Shown here: one piece after another, positions 1-6,129 of the stretch
Layout of the letters: the number at the start of each line of letters is the position of its first letter
How positions within the stretch are numbered: position 1 is the first letter of the stretch
Assembly: GCA_036675035.1 (NCBI GenBank)
Contig: JAKFFO010000183.1
Span: forward strand, 1 to 13,916
Source of the DNA: MESE01 sp036675035
GTDB lineage: Bacteria; Pseudomonadota; Gammaproteobacteria; Burkholderiales; Burkholderiaceae_D
Reading direction: 5' to 3'
Length of the DNA stretch: 13,916 nt
The notes under the pieces: model-generated
Told to the model about the DNA's origin: nothing
Databases searched by the model: none
The model's input: only the letters and a program-made list of their open reading frames with translations
Program-made: the position numbers and the translations under genes

Positions 1-855
1 AAAAAATAAAGTTCCCTGCATTACAATGCTGACGAGCCATTGACCCACTGGATAACCGAGAAGCGCAATTCCACTCAATTTGGAAAATAGGTCCACTGCA
101 TGCGGTTCGTAGCTGCTACCTATCACATTCGCTTTTTCAGTTATGGCAATGATTGCAGCGGGTAGGCAAAGCGCTAAATATAGACCGGCACGCTTGGCGC
201 TCAACCGAAGGCTCCCTCCTGAATATAGGATAGTCATGCCAACGGTAGCCAAGCAGACCATGATTGCATGTTCTTTTGATAAGACAGCGGCTGAATAAAA
301 AACCGCTGCGGTGATTACGTCAGTTGTGCGGTCTTTCTCAAGCGCGCGACGATAAAACCACATCGATAGTAAAGAGAACAGTGTCGCAAACAGAATGGTC
401 CGCTGCGCGAGATATCCGGCGCCATACACTGCAACTGGGTTGATAGCGAACCAACTCGCTCCAATAAATGCGAGAGTGGTCGAGCGCAACGTGCGCTGGG
501 AGTCGTTGAGGGTGCTAGGTGTCGAAGTTTTCGTGACTTGACGCAGCAGCGCCCCTAGTAATGCGTAAAGCATCCATGCGTTAAGAACGTGAACTATCAA
601 GCTGATGAGTCGATGCACTTCTATACTTCGCGTCTGTATTTCGATGAAGCCGAGCGTAAAATATGGAAAGGTGCGTGGACGCAAGTTGAATGGAGTAGCA
701 AAATCGTAAATTGCAAGATTCGTGAAAAGATTATTATCGTCAAAGACGATTCCATTTTTCAGAAAGGGTATGTAGAGAAGGCAAACCAAAAGCGCGATAA
801 TGAATGCACCAATGACGTTTAACACTCGCTGATTTGATAAGTGGCTGCGAGCCAT
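1..855 (-). CDS. Multi-pass membrane protein, probable GT-C-type glycosyltransferase (3' end outside window)
   Basis: Translating the minus strand from an ATG at 855 gives an uninterrupted frame of 285 codons to the left edge. The protein is therefore cut off at its C-terminus. Visible hydrophobic stretches lie near residues 13-31, 83-103, 125-143, 148-168, 182-212, 223-240 and 260-285. The first putative outside loop has VFDDNNLF (38-45). An acidic pair there is typical of GT-C glycosyltransferases that use lipid-linked sugars. HRLISLIVHVLNAW (81-94), NPVAVYGAGYLAQR (139-152) and SKEHAIM (193-199) resemble bacterial TMTC/ArnT-like or TPR-tailed membrane proteins often found near pilin or surface-glycan genes. 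An AGGA (862-865) sits 6 nt before the chosen ATG. An in-frame ATG at 870 would add five residues but has poor Shine-Dalgarno spacing. The gene is AT-rich compared with the rest of the window, which suggests acquisition. Substrate and acceptor are unknown. A plus-strand open frame at 589-822 is its antisense shadow. Confidence 0.72.
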   Translation of the reverse strand, partial: MARSHLSNQRVLNVIGAFIIALLVCLLYIPFLKNGIVFDDNNLFTNLAIYDFATPFNLRPRTFPYFTLGFIEIQTRSIEVHRLISLIVHVLNAWMLYALLGALLRQVTKTSTPSTLNDSQRTLRSTTLAFIGASWFAINPVAVYGAGYLAQRTILFATLFSLLSMWFYRRALEKDRTTDVITAAVFYSAAVLSKEHAIMVCLATVGMTILYSGGSLRLSAKRAGLYLALCLPAAIIAITEKANVIGSSYEPHAVDLFSKLSGIALLGYPVGQWLVSIVMQGTLFF

Positions 856-1278
856 ATATTTTCCTGTCATCCTTACTTTCTTTTTAATGAAATCCCAATT
901 CCAATTCGAGAATGTTGATGCAGCAATCGGTCGCCTGAAATTTTGTGCCGTATGGTAACGGCGCCGTTTATGGAAGGGCATGACGTCGCACTTGCGAGTA
1001 AAGGAGCGATCGCCGGCATTATTATTCGTTGGAAGGCATAAGGGATTTATTGACGATGGCAGTTGTTATAGAAATAAATCCGGCCGATCAAATACTTGCG
1101 GAACATTGAACAAATTGCACGTACAAATGGTGGATCGCTGCAAAGATGCAATCTAAGATGCTAGAGCGAAGGCGGAGAACTTAAACGTTAATCAATTAGC
1201 TCAATGCGTTTAAGCGCTTCACCTAACACTTCATTTCGTTATGACGCTGGCGGACCAAATGTTATTTAGCCGTTCTCT
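856..1278. other. AT-rich intergenic stretch with decayed coding-like fragments
   Basis: No intact gene is visible in these 423 bases. On the plus strand several short pieces in different frames read like protein. A 23-codon frame at 887-958 contains NVDAAIG. An open stretch at 919-1041 ends MEGHDVALASKGAIAG and then a short hydrophobic segment before RWKA and a stop. A frame at 1078-1164 contains NIEQIARTNGGSLQR. The first two loosely recall the C-terminal part of type IV pilins, where a short glycine- and alanine-rich strand leads to a final W-K/T-C near the stop. The conserved pilin N-terminus is absent, so any pilin identity is speculative. The region also holds an 8-bp inverted repeat (1180-1214) and must contain the promoters of the flanking divergent genes. 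No convincing -35/-10 pair stood out. Confidence 0.4.
1180..1214. repeat. Perfect 8-bp inverted repeat, 19-nt spacer
   Basis: CTTAAACG at 1180-1187 and CGTTTAAG at 1207-1214 are exact reverse complements. Neither strand has a T-run after the arm, so an intrinsic terminator is unlikely. The repeat lies upstream of the M48 protease gene and could be an operator or a chance palindrome in AT-rich DNA. Confidence 0.45.
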
Positions 1279-2943
1279 ATGTTGCCTTCCTCGCGCGCTT
1301 GTCCTTCTTCGGTATTTGTAAGCTGCGAAATGAGTTCAATGAATCATAGCACTGTGGAGCAAAAAACTGCTTTCTTGAAATGGAATTTGTTGTGCAGACG
1401 CATTCGCGGTCGATTGCTGCGTTTTGCTTTGAAATTGCAATTTGATACGCTCAGGCTCGCGATGACAGCCATATTATTCCTTCTTGTTGTTGGATTCCCG
1501 TCAACACCGCGTTCTGAGAATAGACTGCCCAGCCTGGGCGACACCGAGCGCTCAGAACTCTCCCCCCTAATGGAGCGGAAACTAGGCGAACAGATCATGC
1601 GCGATATTCGCCGTGATCACGATTATCTGGACGATGCTCCTACCCTCGAATATCTGAACAACTTTGGCGCGAGCCTGATCTCGGCGCGGCCCGACGTGCG
1701 TGGTGAAGCCGCCTATGATTTTTTCTTTTTCGCGGTACGTGATCCGTCCTTGAATGCGTTCGCGCTGCCGGGTGGATTCATCGGCGTTCATTCCGGCCTG
1801 ATGCTTGCGGCGCAGAGCGAGTCGGAGCTGGCGTCGGTGATGGCGCATGAGATCGGGCATGTGTCGCAACGGCATATTGCGCGCATGCTGGGCAATCAGC
1901 GGCAGGATGCGTTGATTCCGTTGGCGTCGATGGTGCTGGGCGCGTTGGCGGCTCGTTCCAGTCCGGATGCCGCGGCGGCGATCATGATGGGTGGGCAGGG
2001 TCTTGCGATACAGCGGCAGCTTGATTTCAGCCGTGATGCAGAGCGCGAGGCGGATCGCGTAGGTTTGCAGATTTTGCAGGACGGCGGTTTCGATTCGTCA
2101 GGGATGGTCGCTTTTTTCGGCAGACTGCAGACCGCCAGTCGGACTCATTCGGATAGCGCACCGCCATATTTGCGCTCGCACCCGATGACGACCGAGCGCA
2201 TTGCCGATATTCAGGCGCGTACTCGCGATCAGCGTTACAGGCAGCGAGTGGACAGTCTGGATTTTCATTTGATTCGTGCGCGCATGCGGGTGTTGCAAGA
2301 CGGATCGAATCAGGGTTGGAATAATGCAACGGCTGTATTCGATAGCCAATTACAGCAGAAAAACCGAATCCAGACGATCGCAGCCAAATATGGACTCGCG
2401 CTGATTGCGTACAAACAGGGCGCTTTCGACAAGGCGCAATCGTTGTTGCAGGAAGCGCGTAATGTCGCGCAAAGTTCGCGCGATTTGTCGAAGTCTTCGG
2501 TGCTGACCGGTCTCGCGCTCGATATCAAACTGGCGTCGGACAACGCGAGCGACGCGGTCAAGGATGCTGAAGCGGCCCTTGCACTATTCCCGCTATCGCG
2601 CAGTATCGCGCATCAGTATGCGGATGCGCTCCTGGCGGCGTCGCGCTTCGAGGCTGCGATTAGCTTCCTGCGCGACCAGGCGCAGTTGTACCGGCATGAG
2701 CAGCAATTGCATGGAAAATTGGCGAAAGCGTACGCGGCGCAAGGCAAGCAGGCACTTCAGCACATGGCGCTGGCAGAATCTTATGCGATGTCAGGCAGTT
2801 TGCCGGCGGCGATCGACCAGTTGATGATTGCGCGCCGTGCGCCGGATGCGTCGTTTTACGATCAGGCGATGATCGATGCGCGCGAACGCGAGTTCAAGGC
2901 GCGCTATCGGCAAGAAATGCAGGACGAGCAGAAAAGCCGTTAG
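1279..2943 (+). CDS. M48 family metalloprotease with TPR tail (BepA-like)
   Basis: This is a zinc metalloprotease of peptidase family M48. The closest studied relative by architecture is E. coli BepA, a periplasmic protease/chaperone for outer-membrane protein and LPS-transport assembly. The zinc motif HEIGH is at 190-194 (numbered from the 1279 start). The third ligand is probably E257 in EREADRVG. RSHPMTTERI (299-308) contains the His that matches the regulatory His of BepA. Residues of about 330-550 are alpha-helical and TPR-like. A hydrophobic segment at about 62-74 looks like a signal sequence or anchor. The start is uncertain. The ATG at 1279 has no ribosome-binding site and would place about 55 residues before the hydrophobic segment. 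In-frame ATGs at 1330, 1339 and 1462 are alternatives, and the one at 1462 has an AGG 6 nt upstream but leaves almost no charged N-region. The stop is 28 nt from the convergent neighbour. The family call is firm; the substrate is inferred. Confidence 0.9.
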   Translation: MLPSSRACPSSVFVSCEMSSMNHSTVEQKTAFLKWNLLCRRIRGRLLRFALKLQFDTLRLAMTAILFLLVVGFPSTPRSENRLPSLGDTERSELSPLMERKLGEQIMRDIRRDHDYLDDAPTLEYLNNFGASLISARPDVRGEAAYDFFFFAVRDPSLNAFALPGGFIGVHSGLMLAAQSESELASVMAHEIGHVSQRHIARMLGNQRQDALIPLASMVLGALAARSSPDAAAAIMMGGQGLAIQRQLDFSRDAEREADRVGLQILQDGGFDSSGMVAFFGRLQTASRTHSDSAPPYLRSHPMTTERIADIQARTRDQRYRQRVDSLDFHLIRARMRVLQDGSNQGWNNATAVFDSQLQQKNRIQTIAAKYGLALIAYKQGAFDKAQSLLQEARNVAQSSRDLSKSSVLTGLALDIKLASDNASDAVKDAEAALALFPLSRSIAHQYADALLAASRFEAAISFLRDQAQLYRHEQQLHGKLAKAYAAQGKQALQHMALAESYAMSGSLPAAIDQLMIARRAPDASFYDQAMIDAREREFKARYRQEMQDEQKSR

Positions 2944-2971
2944 TGAAACTCAAGCTGTTATGAAACGAGCG

Positions 2972-3598
2972 CTAACTATTTCCGGCATCGATCGATGATG
3001 CGTCCGATCGCGGTTGCGTCATGAAGTGAAAGCGTTCGGTGAGAGCATCGTTCGTAATACGGTGCAGCGGTATCTCGCGATCCTGCAAACACAATGTCAG
3101 CGGCTGAGCATCAGGCGACGCGTCAGCCAGCCACTCCAGCAACTGGTCGTCACGAATCGCATTTCCGTTCATGTGCAACTGCGACAGGCATTGCACCATG
3201 TCTCGATCGTCCAGCATCGCGATTTTGCCGGCGCTTTTCAGTACCAACCTGCCCGATTCAGTTAGCCAGGCCGCGTCGATTGTCGAAAGTCGTTCCCCGG
3301 TATGCAATACAAACCCGTGCACTGGGTCAGTATGCGCGATGTAGGGAGTGGCTTCGAGGTCGATATAAACGCGCTGCGGGCCATTCTGAAAATACCAGCG
3401 GCCGGCGTCATCATGAGTGTAATTGCGATTGATAAATCCCAATAGCGTTGCGTTGGCGATCTTGTCACCTGACAGCCCTTGCACCTGCGCTTGTTCGTCG
3501 CGCATACGCCAGTTTCCTCGTGCGTCCAGCGCCAGCCAACCATAGCAATGGGGAACATTCGGCCATTTCGCCATTGCTTGTTTGACGATGTCGTCCAT
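2972..3598 (-). CDS. Conserved protein of unknown function (DUF2946-like label), last gene of the ilvE operon
   Basis: The product is a 208-residue soluble protein with no signal peptide or membrane segment. I recognise the type by its opening, MDDIVKQAMAKWPNVPHCYG, and by the later segments FINRNY and FQNGPQRVYIDLEATPYI. Proteins with this pattern recur in Burkholderiales; I believe databases label some of them DUF2946, but I cannot confirm that here. I see no catalytic motif. The compact, Trp/Tyr-rich N-terminal half followed by acidic, Leu-rich segments suggests a globular, possibly two-part protein. I chose the ATG at 3598 because GGGA lies 7 nt upstream and homologues I recall start at MDDIV. 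An in-frame ATG at 3616 lacks a ribosome-binding site. It follows the YheT-type hydrolase by 36 nt in the same direction, so co-transcription is likely. Confidence 0.75.
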   Translation of the reverse strand: MDDIVKQAMAKWPNVPHCYGWLALDARGNWRMRDEQAQVQGLSGDKIANATLLGFINRNYTHDDAGRWYFQNGPQRVYIDLEATPYIAHTDPVHGFVLHTGERLSTIDAAWLTESGRLVLKSAGKIAMLDDRDMVQCLSQLHMNGNAIRDDQLLEWLADASPDAQPLTLCLQDREIPLHRITNDALTERFHFMTQPRSDASSIDAGNS

Positions 3599-3634
3599 GT
3601 CAGCATCCCGCAGCATTTATGAAGTCAATTTTTA

Positions 3635-4621
3635 TCATGCTACCCGCAAGCGTGATGCATTCGTTTGATGATGATCACCCTCAAGGAACTTGATGATGCG
3701 CTCAGGCAGCCAGGCAGTCGAACCCGGAAACGATCCGACCGCAAAACCGACATGGCCACCTTCTGACGGATATTCTAATGTGACGCGGGGCGAAGCGGCG
3801 GCCGGCAAGTGTTGTGCCGGCAGAAATGGATCGTTCTGCGCATTCAACACCAGCGTCGGTACCGTGATGTCGTGAAGCACGTGCTTTGCACTGGCCCGGT
3901 CCCAGTAGTCATCGGTATTGCGATAACCATGCAGCGGCGCGGTAACGATATTGTCGAATTCGTACAGATTGCGAGCTTGCATCATTGTTTCTCGCGCAAA
4001 CAAGCCGGGAAACTGACTGAGTTTCTTGAGGCATTTCGGTTTCAACGTGCGCAGGAATGCTTTTGTGTAAACCATATTGATGCCGCGCGATAAAGCGCGC
4101 CCGCCACTAGCCAGATCAAGCGGTGCCGAGATTGCGCATGCTGCGTCGACGATATCGGCTTGATGCTGTGCCTCACCCAGCCAGCGCAATAACGCATTGC
4201 CGCCCAAAGAGACGCCGACTGCGTACAGTTTTCGAGTTTGACCATGTTTGCGGTTCGCGGCAAAGCGGTGCAATATCCAGTCTATTTCCTCCGCGTCGCC
4301 GGAGTGATAGAAGCGTGGCGCATGATTCTGTTCACCCGAACAGCCGCGAAAATGCGGCACGGCGCCGGACCAGCCAAGCGCGGCAATATGCGACATTAGG
4401 GAACGCGCATAATGGCTATCCGAAGATCCTTCCAGGCCATGAAACAGGACGAGGAGTGGCGTACCTGGCGCGCCATCGACGAAATCGATATCGATGAAAT
4501 CACCGTCTGGCGCATTCCAGCGTTCGCGCCGGTACGCAACGCGTGGTTTGACTATGCATTTCGCAGGATAAATAGTTTGCAAATGCCCGCCCGGCAGCCA
4601 GCGAGGCGCAGGATAATTCAT
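3635..4621 (-). CDS. YheT-family alpha/beta hydrolase
   Basis: This is a 328-residue hydrolase of the YheT/ABHD family, predicted to act on esters; the natural substrate in bacteria is not established. The alpha/beta-hydrolase landmarks are all present: HGLEG (61-65) at the oxyanion turn, the nucleophile elbow GVSLGG (136-141) with Ser138, an acid in NDPF (Asp264), and the catalytic His in EGGHVGF (His290). PRWLPGGHLQTIYP near the N-terminus and HFRGCSGE (90-97) are typical of the YheT subgroup. No signal peptide is seen, so it is probably cytoplasmic or loosely membrane-associated. The ATG lies 21 nt after the stop of the zinc-finger gene. The ribosome-binding site is weak, which fits translation as part of a polycistronic message. 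The family assignment is secure and the function is open. Confidence 0.92.
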   Translation of the reverse strand: MNYPAPRWLPGGHLQTIYPAKCIVKPRVAYRRERWNAPDGDFIDIDFVDGAPGTPLLVLFHGLEGSSDSHYARSLMSHIAALGWSGAVPHFRGCSGEQNHAPRFYHSGDAEEIDWILHRFAANRKHGQTRKLYAVGVSLGGNALLRWLGEAQHQADIVDAACAISAPLDLASGGRALSRGINMVYTKAFLRTLKPKCLKKLSQFPGLFARETMMQARNLYEFDNIVTAPLHGYRNTDDYWDRASAKHVLHDITVPTLVLNAQNDPFLPAQHLPAAASPRVTLEYPSEGGHVGFAVGSFPGSTAWLPERIIKFLEGDHHQTNASRLRVA

Positions 4622-4642
4622 CGCGTCAAATCAACATTGGGT

Positions 4643-4849
4643 TCAGTGCCCATTTAGTACACTGCCTGCCTTCAGTTTGTATACTGTCCCGCAATACGGG
4701 CATTTTGCCTCGCCATTTTTCTGGAAATCCAGAAAAACGCGCGGATGAGAAGACCATATCGGCATTTTCGGATTTGGGCAAAAAACTGATTGATAGCTTG
4801 CATCATCCAGTTCCACCGGGGTCACTTCTATTTTTTCACTTCCATTCAT
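4643..4849 (-). CDS. Small CHCC zinc-finger protein
   Basis: The product is a 68-residue protein. FCPNP contains Cys24, SSHPRVFL contains His35, and KCPYCGTVY contains Cys50 and Cys53. The spacing C-x10-H-x14-C-x2-C is that of the zf-CHCC family, which also covers the mitochondrial complex I subunit NDUFS6. The bacterial proteins have no settled function. A strong GGAG (4856-4859) lies 6 nt before the ATG. The gene begins 24 nt after the ilvE stop and ends 21 nt before the YheT-type hydrolase, so it sits squarely inside the operon. All four metal ligands are intact, suggesting a working zinc site. Cytoplasmic location is inferred from the lack of a signal peptide. Confidence 0.9.
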   Translation of the reverse strand: MNGSEKIEVTPVELDDASYQSVFCPNPKMPIWSSHPRVFLDFQKNGEAKCPYCGTVYKLKAGSVLNGH

Positions 4850-4873
4850 CGAACGCTCCAGATCTTGTTCTTG

Positions 4874-5794
4874 TTACACCAGGGTGAGCCAGTGCTGATA
4901 TTGCGGTGCTTTGCCTGCGACGACATCAAAGAATAATGACTGCAGTTTTTCAGTGATCGGACCTCGTTTTCCGGTGCCAATCTGGCGATTGTCCAGCTCG
5001 CGAATCGGCGTGATTTCAGCCGCCGTGCCGGTAAAAAACGCCTCATCGCAGCAGTACATTTCGTCGCGGGTAATTCGCTTTTCCTTTACTTCGATGCCGA
5101 GATCGCGCGCCATGGTCAATACCGAATCGCGGGTAATGCCGTCGAGACAGGAAGCCAAATCGGGCGTAAAGATGGTGCCGTTCTTGACAATGAACACGTT
5201 CTCGCCGGCACCTTCTGATACGTAGCCATCGGTGTCGAGCAGCAACGCTTCGTCGTAGCCGTCGGTCAGCGCTTCCTGATTGGCCAGAATCGAATTGATG
5301 TAGTAACCGGACGCTTTCGCACGCACCATCGATACATTCACATGGTGCCGGGTAAACGATGATGTCTTGACGCGGATCCCTTTGGCCAGTCCTTCTTCAC
5401 CCAGATAGGCGCCCCAAGGCCAGGCGGCGATTGCTGTATGGATGGTATTGCCCTTGGCGGACACACCCAGCTTTTCCGAGCCGATCCATACCAGCGGGCG
5501 CAGATAGCACGATTCGAGCTTGTTTTCGCGAACCACCTGACGCTGGGCAGCCATGATGGTTTCCATGTCAAACGGAATGTCCATCTGAAAGATCTTGGCC
5601 GAGTTGAATAGGCGCTGTGTGTGCTCTTTCAAGCGAAAAATAGCCGTGCCCTGCGAAGTCTTGTAGGCGCGCACTCCCTCGAATACTGCCATTCCATAAT
5701 GCAGTGAATGGGTCAGGACATGAATTGTGGCATCGCGCCAATCGACCAGCTTGCCGTCCTTCCAAATCTTGCCGTCGCGATCAGCCATCGACAT
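4874..5794 (-). CDS. ilvE: Branched-chain amino acid aminotransferase
   Basis: IlvE is a PLP-dependent class IV aminotransferase. It interconverts leucine, isoleucine and valine with their 2-oxo acids, using glutamate/2-oxoglutarate as partner, and is the last step of branched-chain synthesis. The 306-residue length matches E. coli IlvE (309). SMADRDGKIW opens the protein and HYGMAVFEGVRAYKT (32-46) is the class signature. Lys160 in VRAKASGYY is the PLP Schiff-base lysine, and Glu194 in SEGAGENVF is the conserved glutamate near the cofactor nitrogen. The frame stays open to an ATG at 5944. I chose 5794 because GGAG (5803-5806) lies 8 nt upstream and the family begins here. It leads an operon with the zinc-finger protein, the hydrolase and the unknown protein, and is divergent from pgk. 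No leader peptide or attenuator is evident. Confidence 0.97.
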   Translation of the reverse strand: MSMADRDGKIWKDGKLVDWRDATIHVLTHSLHYGMAVFEGVRAYKTSQGTAIFRLKEHTQRLFNSAKIFQMDIPFDMETIMAAQRQVVRENKLESCYLRPLVWIGSEKLGVSAKGNTIHTAIAAWPWGAYLGEEGLAKGIRVKTSSFTRHHVNVSMVRAKASGYYINSILANQEALTDGYDEALLLDTDGYVSEGAGENVFIVKNGTIFTPDLASCLDGITRDSVLTMARDLGIEVKEKRITRDEMYCCDEAFFTGTAAEITPIRELDNRQIGTGKRGPITEKLQSLFFDVVAGKAPQYQHWLTLV

Positions 5795-5802
5795 CTTGAA
5801 TT

Positions 5803-5806
5803 CTCC
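5803..5806 (-). promoter_or_regulatory. Ribosome-binding site deciding the ilvE start
   Basis: GGAG on the minus strand is 8 nt from the ATG at 5794. It supports that start over the upstream in-frame ATGs at 5845 and 5944. Confidence 0.75.
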
Positions 5807-5825
5807 AAATTGTTGCAAAACCTCG

Positions 5826-5853
5826 ATTTTAACGGATTCGCGCATGCTGGAAA
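5826..5853 (-). promoter_or_regulatory. Candidate sigma70 promoter for the ilvE operon
   Basis: On the minus strand, TTTCCA (5848-5853, four of six matches to TTGACA) and TAAAAT (5826-5831, five of six matches to TATAAT) are 16 nt apart. Transcription would begin near 5819 and give a leader of about 25 nt. If real, it starts inside the upstream open extension and excludes that extension from ilvE. Confidence 0.4.
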
Positions 5854-6066
5854 CTTCCCCGCCGGTCCAACGGCGCTTAAATATTCGAATCTGTTGATGT
5901 TTGTGCAATTCCCATTCATCGACCCTCAGGTTTAGATCGGCCAATCCATCCGTATTTTTCTCGTGAATTCAAGATTCGCGGCTCGCGACTCTCTGTCAGC
6001 ACCAACCGGATAAAACATCGGCCCCGACGAAAAGCGTTCCGTTTGACTTGGGTCGCATAAAAACGG

Positions 6067-6095
6067 TTTTTCGGGATGATGCGGTACGGTAAAAT
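6067..6095 (+). promoter_or_regulatory. Candidate promoter for pgk
   Basis: A good -10 hexamer, TAAAAT (6090-6095), lies 34 nt before the pgk ATG. The -35 position (6067-6072, TTTTTC, 17-nt spacer) is poor. A better -35 match, TTGACT at 6043-6048, is too far from this -10. An activator or a mixed promoter is possible. Confidence 0.35.
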
Positions 6096-6129
6096 AGCGT
6101 TTTCCCAATTCCTGAAGCTGCTAGGAACC

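Larger units (their letters stand above)
5795..6129. other. Divergent ilvE-pgk intergenic region
   Basis: These 335 bases separate the divergent ilvE and pgk starts. They hold a promoter candidate in each direction and a 5-bp hairpin with a 3-nt loop (5976-5988, TCGCG/CGCGA). No small RNA, riboswitch or further gene was recognised. Confidence 0.5.

Noticed and set aside
589..822. 77-codon plus-strand open frame
   Set aside because: It lies wholly antisense to the GT-C-like membrane gene, whose translation is far more protein-like, and its own sequence matches no family I know.
1180..1275. Possible integron attC-like core (an RYYYAAC match in ACCTAAC near 1219-1226)
   Set aside because: No matching GTTRRRY partner at a suitable distance and no integrase or cassette in view; a single 7-base match is chance.
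5976..5988. Small hairpin TCGCG-GCT-CGCGA between ilvE and pgk
   Set aside because: Only five base pairs with a three-base loop and no T-tract; not enough to call a terminator or riboswitch.
6043..6061. TTGACT followed by CATAAA before pgk as a promoter
   Set aside because: The two hexamers are only 7 nt apart, too close for sigma70; the TAAAAT at 6090-6095 is a better -10.
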